DNA of 64,000 bases from Bacillus_BE sp042263505 (GCF_042263505.1 NZ_JBHKFI010000005.1:1-64000); one strand, 5' to 3'; shown: positions 8,991 to 16,999, counted from the stretch's first letter. Made by a program: numbers and translations. Notes: generated by a model from the letters alone, not told the origin.

Positions 8991-9404
8991 TTAACTTTCA
9001 AGACTAAACTGCCAGCCAATGCCAAATTTATCAGTGAGACTTCCATAGCATTTGCTCCAAAATGTTTCTTGAAGCTCCATTTCTACCTTGCCACCTTCTT
9101 TAAGTTCATTAAAACAGGAGATAATCTCATTTTGATCCTTGCTGACGAACGCAAGAGAAATATTATTGCCTTGCTGAAATGGGTAGCCAGGGAACACATC
9201 TGAAAACATCACATTGCTGCCACTGATGGTAATGCGTGTGTGCATCACTAAATTTTTTGCTTCTTCAGGTAGTTGGTAATCTGGATTTTGAGGAGAGTCA
9301 CCAAATGTCATAATTTGTGGTTTTTCTGTTCCAAAAACTTCTGCATAAAATTCAACTGCTTCTCGGCAATTCCCGTCAAAATTTAAGTATACATCTACAG
9401 ACAT
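8991..9404 (-). CDS. PhnB-like VOC (glyoxalase-fold) family protein
   Basis: 137 residues with the paired beta-alpha-beta-beta-beta motifs of the vicinal oxygen chelate superfamily, PhnB/3-DMU-9-MT subgroup. Seen: VYLNFDGNCREAVEFYAEVFG at the N terminus, GSNVMFSDVFPG in the middle and GSLTDKFGIGWQ at the C terminus. These proteins are often of unknown activity and are annotated by fold only. Monocistronic and convergent with hut. The ATG has GGAG upstream on the minus strand. Confidence 0.85.
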   Translation of the reverse strand: MSVDVYLNFDGNCREAVEFYAEVFGTEKPQIMTFGDSPQNPDYQLPEEAKNLVMHTRITISGSNVMFSDVFPGYPFQQGNNISLAFVSKDQNEIISCFNELKEGGKVEMELQETFWSKCYGSLTDKFGIGWQFSLES

Positions 9405-9588
9405 ATCAATTACTCCTTTATTTTTCTAAATTATTGAATCAATTACATATTATACCATTAACACATAATAAATCAAAAGTGTTAAATCCTTAAGGTCGAA
9501 GGGAAAGATTAATTATGGTAAGATGTCTTTATACAAAATATTTAGACTAAATCGAAAAATATCGCCCATTCCTTGGACTACCTTTCCG

Positions 9589-9597
9589 CATACGGTA
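9589..9597 (+). promoter_or_regulatory. Possible sporulation-type (sigma-K-like) -10 box
   Basis: CATACGGTA matches the CATANNNTA pattern known for sigma-K -10 elements, 43 bases before the ATG of the His/Gly-rich gene. No AC dinucleotide is found at the expected -35 spacing, so this is only a weak indication. It would fit a spore coat role for the protein. Confidence 0.2.
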
Positions 9598-9639
9598 GAG
9601 TGTATAACCATTTTTACTATAAAAAGGGAGCTGAGGAGT

Positions 9640-9927
9640 ATGTTTGATGAAAGACCTGTTTACGGAGGCTATCATGATGGTCATCACGGCGGATGGGATC
9701 ATCATGGAGGACATTGGGATCATCATGGAGGACATTGGGATCATCATGGAGGACATTGGGGACACCACGGAGGACATTGGGGACACCATGGTGGAGGATA
9801 TGGAGGTTATGGTGCAGGGGCATTGACCACCCCAGGTTATGGATATGGAACTTATCCAGCACCTGTTCCATATCCAGTTTCAACTCCTTATTATCCATAT
9901 GGTGGGACTCCGTACCCGTATTATTAA
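9640..9927 (+). CDS. Histidine/glycine-rich tandem-repeat protein (spore-coat-like or metal-binding)
   Basis: A 95-residue low-complexity protein. After an 18-residue head comes five copies of a 7-residue unit of the form HHGGHWD/G (about residues 20-54), then a GYGGYGAG linker and a Pro/Tyr tail ending PYPYY. The start at 9640 follows AAGGGAG and GAGGAG; a longer frame starting at 9523 has no ribosome binding site. No signal peptide or membrane segment. About 20 histidines in 95 residues suggest divalent metal binding; the Tyr/Gly/Pro tail resembles cross-linked spore coat proteins of Bacillus. Both roles are inference. Only one reading frame has a good ribosome binding site, although the 21-bp DNA repeat keeps several other frames open. 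Confidence 0.7.
   Translation: MFDERPVYGGYHDGHHGGWDHHGGHWDHHGGHWDHHGGHWGHHGGHWGHHGGGYGGYGAGALTTPGYGYGTYPAPVPYPVSTPYYPYGGTPYPYY
9697..9801 (+). repeat. Five tandem 21-bp repeats inside the His/Gly-rich gene
   Basis: Units begin at 9697, 9718, 9739, 9760 and 9781. The first three are identical (GATCATCATGGAGGACATTGG). The fourth and fifth carry the GATCATCAT to GGACACCAC/T change. The period is a multiple of three, so copy-number change would lengthen or shorten the protein in frame by 7 residues. Confidence 0.9.
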
Positions 9928-10084
9928 CTTATTTTTTTCAAAGAATTTCACTTGATACCTCGGGGTGAGGCAGAGAAGCTGATTCCTTTCTGTCTCATCT
10001 TGAAAATATCATTTCAGTATTGAATTCAGTATTCATTATACAAAAGAATCATTTTCAAACGAATCGAATAGGGAGTAGATATTA

Positions 10085-10948
10085 TTGGACAAAGTGAAAT
10101 TCAATCGCATAACAAATGAACTAAAAGATTGGATTGAGAATACATTAAAAACTGGAGTAAATCCAGAATTAGTGGTGGATGCTATGATAAAAAAAGGATT
10201 CGAACCTCGATTTGCCTATTCCACTATAATAAAATTAATAGGCAACCAACCGATTCAAACAACGAATAATGAAGATAGCCCTTATCACTTTGAACTACCT
10301 TCAATCGCCCACAAAGGAAAATTAATTCAGACAAGTGATCGCCAGATTAGAGTTCTCTTAAGCATAGAACGTCCATTCATCACATATTTAGATAACTTCC
10401 TAAGTGATGCGGAATGTGATGAGCTTATTTCACTTTCAAATGAACGTTTACAACCTTCAAAAATCATTGATAGCTTCACAGGTAAAGAAAAACAAGTCCC
10501 AGGAAGGACAAGTGCCGGTACTTATTTTCATGTAAATGAAAATGCATTCATTGCCAAGATTGAACAGCGGATAATGGAAATAACGGATCATCCTGTTCTT
10601 CATGGGGAAGGTTTGCAAGTGTTACATTATCAAATTGGCGAAGAATATAAGCCACATTTTGATTATTTTCCTCCTAATAAGGTGGATGAAAATAAAGGGG
10701 GACAGAGGATCGGCACGATGCTCATGTACTTAAATGATGTAGAAACAGGTGGGGAAACGGTTTTTCCAAAGTTAGGATTAGCTGTTACTCCAAAAAAAGG
10801 ATCAGCTGTTTATTTCCATTATGGGAATCATTTGGGTCAAGTGGATCGCATGTCCGTGCATAGCAGTATACCCGTAAAAGCAGGTGAGAAATGGGTTGCA
10901 ACCAAATGGATTCGTCAAAATCAAATCTATGAAACCATGAAAATTTAA
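10085..10948 (+). CDS. Prolyl 4-hydroxylase family 2-oxoglutarate/Fe(II) dioxygenase
   Basis: A 287-residue protein. The C-terminal two thirds is a P4Hc double-stranded beta-helix domain: iron ligands H and D in YKPHFDYFPP, distal H in MSVHSSIPV and the 2-oxoglutarate lysine in WVATKWIR. The N-terminal 70 residues are a helical extension (ITNELKDWIENTLKTGVNPELV...). Family members from B. anthracis hydroxylate proline in collagen-like peptides. No collagen-like substrate gene is in this window. The start is TTG at 10085 with GGGAG about 9 bases upstream; a GTG at 10094 is the alternative. Confidence 0.9.
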   Translation: MDKVKFNRITNELKDWIENTLKTGVNPELVVDAMIKKGFEPRFAYSTIIKLIGNQPIQTTNNEDSPYHFELPSIAHKGKLIQTSDRQIRVLLSIERPFITYLDNFLSDAECDELISLSNERLQPSKIIDSFTGKEKQVPGRTSAGTYFHVNENAFIAKIEQRIMEITDHPVLHGEGLQVLHYQIGEEYKPHFDYFPPNKVDENKGGQRIGTMLMYLNDVETGGETVFPKLGLAVTPKKGSAVYFHYGNHLGQVDRMSVHSSIPVKAGEKWVATKWIRQNQIYETMKI

Positions 10949-11120
10949 TTATTCTGTCATCAGTTTTTTTTTTTTATAATTAACGAAATGAAATAATTTT
11001 TGTGATACAATGAAAAAATATGATTCATCCAAGGTATTCCAGTTAGTGGACATTTGACTGTTATAGCCCCATAAATTAATCGAAAGAAGGGAAGCTGTCT
11101 TTTTAAGGCATTGATTAAGC

Positions 11121-11522
11121 ATGAAGATTATTAGAATCATTTTTCAAGTTGTACTTATTTTTATTATTTCTTTTGTAGGCGATTGGATCCATCGTCATTT
11201 ACATATCCCGATTCCTGGTAATATTCTTGGATTTCTCATCTTACTCACGTGTTTGTCTTTTAAAATTATCCCAGCAAAATGGGTGGATGAAGGATCAGGC
11301 TTTATTTTGGCCTTCTTACCATTATTTTTTATTCCCGCAACGGTGGGAATCATGAATCATCCTTCCCTCCTTTCTTGGCAAGGTATAGCCCTTATTCTCA
11401 TTGTGATCATCAGTTCGATTATTACGCTGATTGCAGCAGGAAGAACGAGTCAATTCCTTGAGAGAAGAGCGGTAAGACGAAAGGAGGAAATGGAGTGCAG
11501 CAAGCATTCTACGCAATTATAA
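11121..11522 (+). CDS. CidA/LrgA family membrane protein (holin-like)
   Basis: 133 residues with about four membrane helices and the family motif IPIPGNILGFLILL. CidA/LrgA proteins were proposed to act like holins/antiholins modulating murein hydrolases; members of this pair are also linked to pyruvate uptake (PftAB). Its partner LrgB/CidB overlaps its 3-prime end by 28 bases. I cannot tell CidA from LrgA type without phylogeny. Confidence 0.85.
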   Translation: MKIIRIIFQVVLIFIISFVGDWIHRHLHIPIPGNILGFLILLTCLSFKIIPAKWVDEGSGFILAFLPLFFIPATVGIMNHPSLLSWQGIALILIVIISSIITLIAAGRTSQFLERRAVRRKEEMECSKHSTQL

Positions 11523-12190
11523 TAATTATTATAACTGTGTGTATTTACCTATTGATGAGAAAATTATATATGAAGTACCCTGCACCTTATTTAATGCCAT
11601 TGTTGCCATCCACTATTCTCATTATTGTGGTTTTATTTTGCAGTCATTTTTCCTATCAAGACTATATGGTTGGTGGAAAGTATATTCAGTCATTTCTAGG
11701 TCCGGCAGTGGTTGCATTAGCATATCCATTATATAAACAGCGTCAAGTGTTACTATCTAATATTGTTCCTATTGTTAGCGGAGTAGTTGTCGGACTTGTA
11801 ACCGCATTGATAAGTGGGTTTTTGTTTGCGATTGCCTTAGGAATCGAGCATAGATATATTCTTTCTTTAGTCCCAAAATCTTTGACAACTCCTGTAGCTA
11901 TTCAGGTTTCATCCGGAATTGGCGGAGTTCCCTCTATGACGGTTGTTTTTGTTCTAATTGCTGGTTTTACGGGAACCATTCTAGGACCGGTGATTTTAAA
12001 ATGGGCAAATATTCAGAGCTCGTTAGGGAGAGGAATAGCATTAGGAAGTGCTTCACATGCCTTTGGAACATCTAAGGCATTAGAATATGGGGAATTGACT
12101 GCTTCAATGAGCTCCGTTTCGATGACTTTGAGCGCATTACTCGGCTCAGTCGTGGGACCGCTTTTTGTTTGGCTGTTACATCTTTCATAA
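11495..12190 (+). CDS. LrgB/CidB family membrane protein
   Basis: 231 residues, six to seven membrane helices, with the conserved family segments SLVPKSLTTPVAI, GIGGVPSMT and GSASHAFGTSKAL. The GTG start at 11495 has AAAGGAGG upstream inside the preceding gene, indicating translational coupling with the CidA-like protein. The two form one membrane system. A terminator follows at once. Confidence 0.9.
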   Translation: MQQAFYAIIIIIITVCIYLLMRKLYMKYPAPYLMPLLPSTILIIVVLFCSHFSYQDYMVGGKYIQSFLGPAVVALAYPLYKQRQVLLSNIVPIVSGVVVGLVTALISGFLFAIALGIEHRYILSLVPKSLTTPVAIQVSSGIGGVPSMTVVFVLIAGFTGTILGPVILKWANIQSSLGRGIALGSASHAFGTSKALEYGELTASMSSVSMTLSALLGSVVGPLFVWLLHLS

Positions 12191-12193
12191 AGG

Positions 12194-12229
12194 AAAAAAT
12201 CCAGCTCTGAAATTCAGATCTGGATTTTT
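12194..12229. terminator. Terminator after the CidA/LrgB pair
   Basis: AAAAATCCAG pairs with CTGGATTTTT; the A/T-rich arms make it work in both directions. The stop codon of a decayed minus-strand gene (12234-12236) lies right beside it, consistent with an old bidirectional terminator between convergent genes. Confidence 0.75.
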
Positions 12230-12233
12230 AATA

Positions 12234-12457
12234 TTATATAAAGGTTTGCGTTGAATTGTTTCGACTGAATTTATAGATTGCGATGAGATAGAAGACTAAC
12301 GCAAAGGCTAAAAAATCATCATGTATAAATATAAACTACTAAAACTTGCTCCTTCCTGAAGCTTTTGCAATGTATCAAGGGTCCAATGCAGAGGAAGGCG
12401 ATCTGCAACTTTTTGTAAAGCACTTGTCATGACCTCCGCCGGCAAATACTACATTTA
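12234..12457 (-). pseudogene. Remnant of an ABC-2 type transporter permease (C-terminal end)
   Basis: On the minus strand, about 60 codons resemble the C-terminal end of ABC-2 permeases: an MTSALQKVADRLPLHWT segment, then LQKLQEGASFSSLYLY, then a hydrophobic helix FLAFALVFYLIAIYKF and a short polar tail with stop at 12234-12236. The helix is out of frame with the earlier part by one base; the break falls in a T-run near 12310, where one lost T would restore the frame. Nothing recognisable of the N-terminal half or an ATPase gene remains upstream. Confidence 0.6.
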
Positions 12458-12600
12458 GCCTATCAGGTGCAATTTAAGGAAACCATATATAAAAAATCTG
12501 GTAAAATAGTGAAAGGGTGCTTGATTCTATATAATTTTGTTTTTGGATAAAAATAGTACAAAAGTTCTTAAAAAAATTTAGAAAATTTATGAAATATATA

Positions 12601-12629
12601 TTGACTTGTTCTTTATACAGAATTATGAT
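12601..12629 (+). promoter_or_regulatory. Sigma-A promoter of the exopolysaccharide operon
   Basis: TTGACT (12601-12606) and TATGAT (12624-12629) with an exact 17-base spacer. The first SinR-type palindrome occupies the spacer completely, so repressor and polymerase should exclude each other. Predicted transcription start is near 12636, giving an untranslated leader of more than 400 bases containing two further palindromes and the EAR-like RNA. Confidence 0.75.
12606..12625. promoter_or_regulatory. SinR-type operator 1 (between -35 and -10)
   Basis: TTGTTCTTTATACAGAATTA: an intact GTTCTTT half-site and a slightly degenerate right arm. The known SinR consensus half-site in B. subtilis is GTTCTYT, usually in inverted pairs. 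An additional lone half-site GTTCTTA lies at 12564-12570. Confidence 0.7.
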
Positions 12630-12720
12630 TAGGGTGTAATCGATATTTGTTACTATTTTAGTAGGATCTATAGGAGGAATTTTGTGAAAAAGGAATAACT
12701 TCTATATTTTTTTATAAAAA

Positions 12721-12740
12721 TTGTTCTTAATAAAGAATTT
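12721..12740. promoter_or_regulatory. SinR-type operator 2
   Basis: TTGTTCTTAATAAAGAATTT: the left arm GTTCTTA and right arm AAAGAA form an imperfect dyad, centred 115 bases after operator 1 and inside the transcribed leader. A five-codon frame with AGGAGG upstream (GTG at 12684) lies just before it and is probably chance. Confidence 0.6.
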
Positions 12741-12806
12741 AGTGGTTGATAAAAATAAGAGTCATTAGTAGCTAAGTATTTTTTAGATGGCCTTCTTATT
12801 GTTTGC

Positions 12807-12826
12807 TTGTTCTTTATAAAGAACAA
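12807..12826. promoter_or_regulatory. SinR-type operator 3 (perfect palindrome)
   Basis: TTGTTCTTTATAAAGAACAA is a perfect 20-base palindrome made of two inverted GTTCTTT half-sites. It lies 86 bases after operator 2 and 20 bases before the EAR-like RNA. Three operators spread over 220 bases could support looping or cooperative repression. Confidence 0.75.
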
Positions 12827-12846
12827 AAATGTTATTTAAAAAGGAT

Positions 12847-12945
12847 TGCACACTGGTGATGTCTCTTTGCCGTTATCAAAGGAGGCACTCGATCATGCTG
12901 TGGGTTTTTATGACCTTAGACGCAAGTCGTCAAGAGTGTGATGTG
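12847..12945 (+). ncRNA. EAR/epsC-type antitermination leader RNA
   Basis: A compact, locally GC-richer, structured segment in an AT-rich leader. CACACT (12849-12854) pairs with AGTGTG (12935-12940) to close the element. Inside are the stretches GGTGATGTCTCTTTGCCG, GGAGGCACTCGATCATGC, and GACCTTAGACGCAAGTCGTC, which I recognise as like the eps-associated RNA of Bacillales. EAR lets polymerase read through internal terminators of long EPS operons. In B. subtilis it lies between epsB and epsC; here it directly precedes the epsC homologue, while the epsA/epsB homologues lie 7 kb downstream. A covariance-model search would settle the identity. Confidence 0.8.
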
Positions 12946-13062
12946 AGGAGGGGTTAGATGCCCCATTTATTCATGAATATTAATAATTTAACGTGAAAAA
13001 TCCTATTTTATTACTAATGAATGAAAAAATCATTGAAATATATAAGCAAAGGAGGGAGGCAG

Positions 13063-14889
13063 ATGACTTATCATCAACGCATCTCATTATTTTTAATAAT
13101 TGATACCATAATCGTGTTAACTTCAATCTATTTTAGCCGATTTTTAGTTGAGGCAAGTACAAATGTTGTAACTTTTCCTGTTGTTATAAGTAGTATAGCC
13201 ATAATTATTAGCTATTATTTATTTTCATTTTATTTTCATTTATACAAAAAGGCATGGGAATATGCGAGCATTGGGGAAATGATTATCATTTTTAAAACCC
13301 TAACTGCAACGATTATTTCTGTTGCCATTATTCAGCAAATTGTGGTTGGTGAGGTATTTTATCGCTTACTAACGGTTACTTGGCTACTTCATATGCTGTT
13401 TATAGCAGGTTCAAGATATTTCTTTAGGATCATACGAGATCAGTTTTTATTTAAAAATAATAATAAAAAACGAACATTAATTATCGGTGCCGGATCGGCA
13501 GGTGTCATGGTTGCTAGACAATTGCTCAAAAGAAATGATTCCGAGCTACTTCCTTACGCTTTTATTGATGATAATCGAAGGAAGCAGAACTTAGAAATAT
13601 TGGGGATTCCAGTTGTTGGGGGAACGAGAAAGATTGTTGAAGTAACCAAAAAGTTAAATATTAATCATATTATTATTGCGATTCCCTCTTTGAAAAAGAA
13701 AGAGATTAATCGTATTTTCCACGAGTGCGCCCAAACTAATATTAAAACACAAATTTTACCATTTTTAGAGGATTTAGTTTTAGGAAATGTCACTGTCAAT
13801 AAGCTACGAGATGTGAAAGTAGAGGATTTACTAGGAAGAGAGCCAGTAGAGCTCGATAACGAAGGAATTAAGGGATACGTAAAAGACCAAATTATTATGG
13901 TGACTGGCGCAGGAGGATCGATTGGTTCCGAAATATGCCGGCAAATTTCTCAATTTAAACCGAAAAAACTCATTCTTTTAGGTCATGGTGAAAATAGTAT
14001 TTACAATATTGAAATGGAATTAAGAGAAAGCCTTAAACATAGTGAAATTGTATTGTTAACAGAAATTGCTGATATACAGGACGCAGAGAAAATGATGTCC
14101 ATTATGGATACATATCATCCAGATGTAATTTATCATGCAGCTGCTCACAAGCATGTCCCATTAATGGAAAGAAATCCAGAGGAAGCTTTGAAAAATAATG
14201 TGATTGGGACCATGAATGTAGCAAATGCTGCAATGAATGCAAATGTCAAGACCTTTGTTATGATATCAAGCGACAAGGCTGTTAACCCAACCAGTGTAAT
14301 GGGGTCAACGAAAAGACTGGCGGAAATGGTTATTCAGCATTTGAACATGCAGTGCAGCACAAAATTTGTTGCGGTTCGCTTTGGGAATGTCTTAGGCAGC
14401 CGTGGAAGTGTTATTCCTTTATTTACGAAACAAATTGAGAAAGGAGGGCCAATTACAGTAACTCATCCCGAAATGATTCGTTATTTTATGACGATTCCAG
14501 AGGCCGCAAGACTTGTTATTCAAGCTGGCGCACTAGCACAGGGAGGAGAAATTTTTGTCTTGGATATGGGAGATCCCGTTAAAATTGTCGATCTTGCACA
14601 AAACTTAATCACACTTTCTGGAAATAATGTTGAAGACATCGGAATACAATTTATAGGAGCACGCCCTGGTGAGAAATTATATGAAGAGCTGTTAAATGAA
14701 GACGAAATCCATGAGCAGCAAATATTTCCTAATATTTATATTGGTAAGCAAAGAGAAGTGCATATGGAGGAAATTGAAAAAATGATCAAAAGCTTCACGA
14801 GGCTTGATAAAGAGGAATTGCGTACATGGATTCTTGATTTAGCTAACAACCGCATTGTCTCGTCTGCACTGATGAAAGTATCTAGCTAG
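13063..14889 (+). CDS. epsC: EpsC-like membrane UDP-N-acetylglucosamine 4,6-dehydratase
   Basis: 608 residues, close to B. subtilis EpsC (598). Four membrane helices fill roughly residues 1-115. A first Rossmann (CoA-binding-like) domain has GAGSAGVMVARQ near residue 140, and the catalytic SDR domain has TGAGGSIGSEI near residue 280. The usual Tyr of YxxxK is Met (SVMGSTKR, near residue 412), as known for this dehydratase family. It makes the UDP-4-keto-6-deoxy sugar used by EpsN. The ATG at 13063 is chosen over 13021 because GGAGGGAGG lies 4-12 bases upstream of it. First gene of the EPS operon. Confidence 0.9.
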   Translation: MTYHQRISLFLIIDTIIVLTSIYFSRFLVEASTNVVTFPVVISSIAIIISYYLFSFYFHLYKKAWEYASIGEMIIIFKTLTATIISVAIIQQIVVGEVFYRLLTVTWLLHMLFIAGSRYFFRIIRDQFLFKNNNKKRTLIIGAGSAGVMVARQLLKRNDSELLPYAFIDDNRRKQNLEILGIPVVGGTRKIVEVTKKLNINHIIIAIPSLKKKEINRIFHECAQTNIKTQILPFLEDLVLGNVTVNKLRDVKVEDLLGREPVELDNEGIKGYVKDQIIMVTGAGGSIGSEICRQISQFKPKKLILLGHGENSIYNIEMELRESLKHSEIVLLTEIADIQDAEKMMSIMDTYHPDVIYHAAAHKHVPLMERNPEEALKNNVIGTMNVANAAMNANVKTFVMISSDKAVNPTSVMGSTKRLAEMVIQHLNMQCSTKFVAVRFGNVLGSRGSVIPLFTKQIEKGGPITVTHPEMIRYFMTIPEAARLVIQAGALAQGGEIFVLDMGDPVKIVDLAQNLITLSGNNVEDIGIQFIGARPGEKLYEELLNEDEIHEQQIFPNIYIGKQREVHMEEIEKMIKSFTRLDKEELRTWILDLANNRIVSSALMKVSS

Positions 14890-14904
14890 AGAGGGGTTTA
14901 ACCT

Positions 14905-15810
14905 ATGAAAATTAGAAAAGCGATTATCCCTGCAGCTGGCCTGGGAACGAGATTCCTGCCCGCAACAAAAGCGATGCCTAAAGAGATGCTGCCAATCGTC
15001 GATAAACCCACAATTCAATATATCGTAGAAGAGGCTATTGAATCTGGAATAGAAGATATCATCATTGTTACTGGGAAAGGGAAAAGGGCGATTGAAGATC
15101 ATTTTGATCATTCCTTTGAATTGGAACAAACACTTTTTGAAAAAGGAAAATTAGATCTGCTGGAAGAGGTTCAAAAATCCTCCAAAATGGTGGATATCCA
15201 TTATATTCGCCAAAAAGAGCCAAAAGGGTTAGGGCATGCGATTTGGTGTGCACGGAAATTTATTGGAGATGAACCGTTTGCTGTTCTTTTAGGAGATGAC
15301 ATTGTTCGAGCGTCAAAACCATGTTTGAAGCAAATGATTGAGCAATATGAGAGCTATGAAGTATCCATAATTGGTGTAAAAAAAGTTCCTAATCATGAGG
15401 TTTCACGCTATGGCATCATCGATGGGGAATTTTTGAACAATCAGCTTTATCGCATTAATAGTTTAGTAGAAAAGCCAAAAAAGGAGGAGGCCCCTTCTAA
15501 TCTTGCTATTATGGGACGATATATTCTTAATCCGGGGATTTTTGAAATTCTTGCTGATCTTAAGCCTGGAACAGGCGGTGAGATTCAACTGACTGATGCG
15601 ATTGCTTTATTAAACCAATCTGAAGAGGTATTTGGATATGAGTTTGAAGGTGTCCGTTATGATGTCGGTGAAAAATTGGGTTTTATTCAAACAACGATTG
15701 AAATGGCTCTTGAAAGAGAGGACTTGAAAGGGGATATGCTTGCTTATCTTTATTCTATTCTCACAAGAGAGGCTGTTAAAACAGGAATTAATCGATATCC
15801 AAGTATATAA
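14905..15810 (+). CDS. galU: UTP--glucose-1-phosphate uridylyltransferase
   Basis: Makes UDP-glucose from glucose-1-phosphate and UTP. 301 residues with the nucleotidyltransferase signature PAAGLGTRFLPATKAMPKEM at the N terminus, and the conserved EKPKKEEAPSNLA and GGEIQLTDAI segments later. GAGAGGGG precedes the ATG, 15 bases after epsC. Together with the following galE it can feed UDP-glucose and UDP-galactose to the EPS glycosyltransferases. It might be a second copy beside a housekeeping gtaB elsewhere. Confidence 0.93.
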   Translation: MKIRKAIIPAAGLGTRFLPATKAMPKEMLPIVDKPTIQYIVEEAIESGIEDIIIVTGKGKRAIEDHFDHSFELEQTLFEKGKLDLLEEVQKSSKMVDIHYIRQKEPKGLGHAIWCARKFIGDEPFAVLLGDDIVRASKPCLKQMIEQYESYEVSIIGVKKVPNHEVSRYGIIDGEFLNNQLYRINSLVEKPKKEEAPSNLAIMGRYILNPGIFEILADLKPGTGGEIQLTDAIALLNQSEEVFGYEFEGVRYDVGEKLGFIQTTIEMALEREDLKGDMLAYLYSILTREAVKTGINRYPSI

Positions 15811-15970
15811 AATACTTGGATTTATTTTACACTTTAAAAAAGTAAAAATTGACACAGTGGTGAAGATCGACGTAGTGGACAATTTAAGGAGTATAAGGGT
15901 AACTATGCTTCTGTCTTTGTTTAAAGGCTTGCCAATTGGCGAGTTTTCTTTATTTATGAGGAGGGATATT

Positions 15971-16999
15971 TTGGCAGTTCTTGTAACGGGAGGTGCAGGA
16001 TATATTGGAAGCCACACTTGTTTGGAATTACTTCAAGCTGGCTGTGACATTGTTGTGATTGATAACTTTATGAATAGCAGTGTTGAAGTGGTACATCGAA
16101 TAAGAAAGTTGTCAGGCGAAAATTTTCAATTTTATAATATGAATTTATTGGATCGTGACCATCTTGAACAGATATTTCAAAAAAATAAAATTGAGGCGTG
16201 TATCCATTTTGCAGGAGTGAAGGCTGTAGGTGAGTCAGTCCGGTTTCCTCTTTTGTATTATAAACAAAATCTCTTTAGCACGATAAACCTTTGTAGGGTG
16301 ATGCAAAAATATGGTGTTAAAAATTTAATTTTTAGTTCTTCAGCAACCGTTTATGGGTCGCCAGAAAAATCGCCAATCACTGAAGATCATGTTTTGCACG
16401 CTACGAATCCCTATGGAAGGACAAAGTGGATGATTGAAGAACTGCTAAAGGATCTTTCTTTGAGTGATCAGGACTGGAGCATAACTATATTGAGGTATTT
16501 TAATCCAATTGGGGCTCATGAGAGTGGCGAGATTGGCGAAGATCCGAAAGGAATGCCCAATAACCTAATGCCATTTGTGACAAGAGTGGCGGCAGGTGAA
16601 TATCCAATGCTTGAGATATTTGGAGATCAGTATCCGACGAAGGATGGAACATGTATAAGAGATTATATCCATGTGGTGGATTTAGCATGTGGGCATCTGA
16701 AAGCACTAGAGAAAACAATCTCTGCAAGGGGGGTGGATATTTATAATCTTGGAACTGGACAAGGTTATAGTGTTCTCGAATTAGTAAACACCTTTGAAGC
16801 CGTAACAGGAATGGAAATTCCTTATCAGATTTCGAAGCCAAGAGCAGGAGATGTAGCCATATGCTATGCAGATGTAACAAAAGCAGAACGAGAACTTGGC
16901 TGGAGAGCAGTGAGAGGAATTGAAGAAATGTGCCGAGATTCTTGGAATTGGCAATCAAAAAACCCAATCGGATATTGTTCAGAAGTTAAAACGCTGTAA
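15971..16999 (+). CDS. galE: UDP-glucose 4-epimerase
   Basis: Interconverts UDP-glucose and UDP-galactose (or the GlcNAc/GalNAc forms). About 342 residues. NAD-binding TGGAGYIGSH at the extreme N terminus, SSSATVYG, catalytic YGRTK and the RYFNPIGAH segment are all present. The start is TTG at 15971, preceded by GAGGAGGG at optimal distance; an ATG at 15956 overlaps that Shine-Dalgarno and the frame further upstream is not conserved-looking. The 3-prime end overlaps a small ORF in another frame. Confidence 0.9.
   Translation: MAVLVTGGAGYIGSHTCLELLQAGCDIVVIDNFMNSSVEVVHRIRKLSGENFQFYNMNLLDRDHLEQIFQKNKIEACIHFAGVKAVGESVRFPLLYYKQNLFSTINLCRVMQKYGVKNLIFSSSATVYGSPEKSPITEDHVLHATNPYGRTKWMIEELLKDLSLSDQDWSITILRYFNPIGAHESGEIGEDPKGMPNNLMPFVTRVAAGEYPMLEIFGDQYPTKDGTCIRDYIHVVDLACGHLKALEKTISARGVDIYNLGTGQGYSVLELVNTFEAVTGMEIPYQISKPRAGDVAICYADVTKAERELGWRAVRGIEEMCRDSWNWQSKNPIGYCSEVKTL

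Noticed and set aside
9693..9968. Alternative frames through the 21-bp repeats, and a CRISPR-like look of the repeats
   Set aside because: Repeats have no spacers and encode the HHGGHW unit in the one frame with a good ribosome binding site.
12684..12698. Five-codon leader ORF after AGGAGG in the EPS leader
   Set aside because: Too short to support; no attenuator-like codon content.
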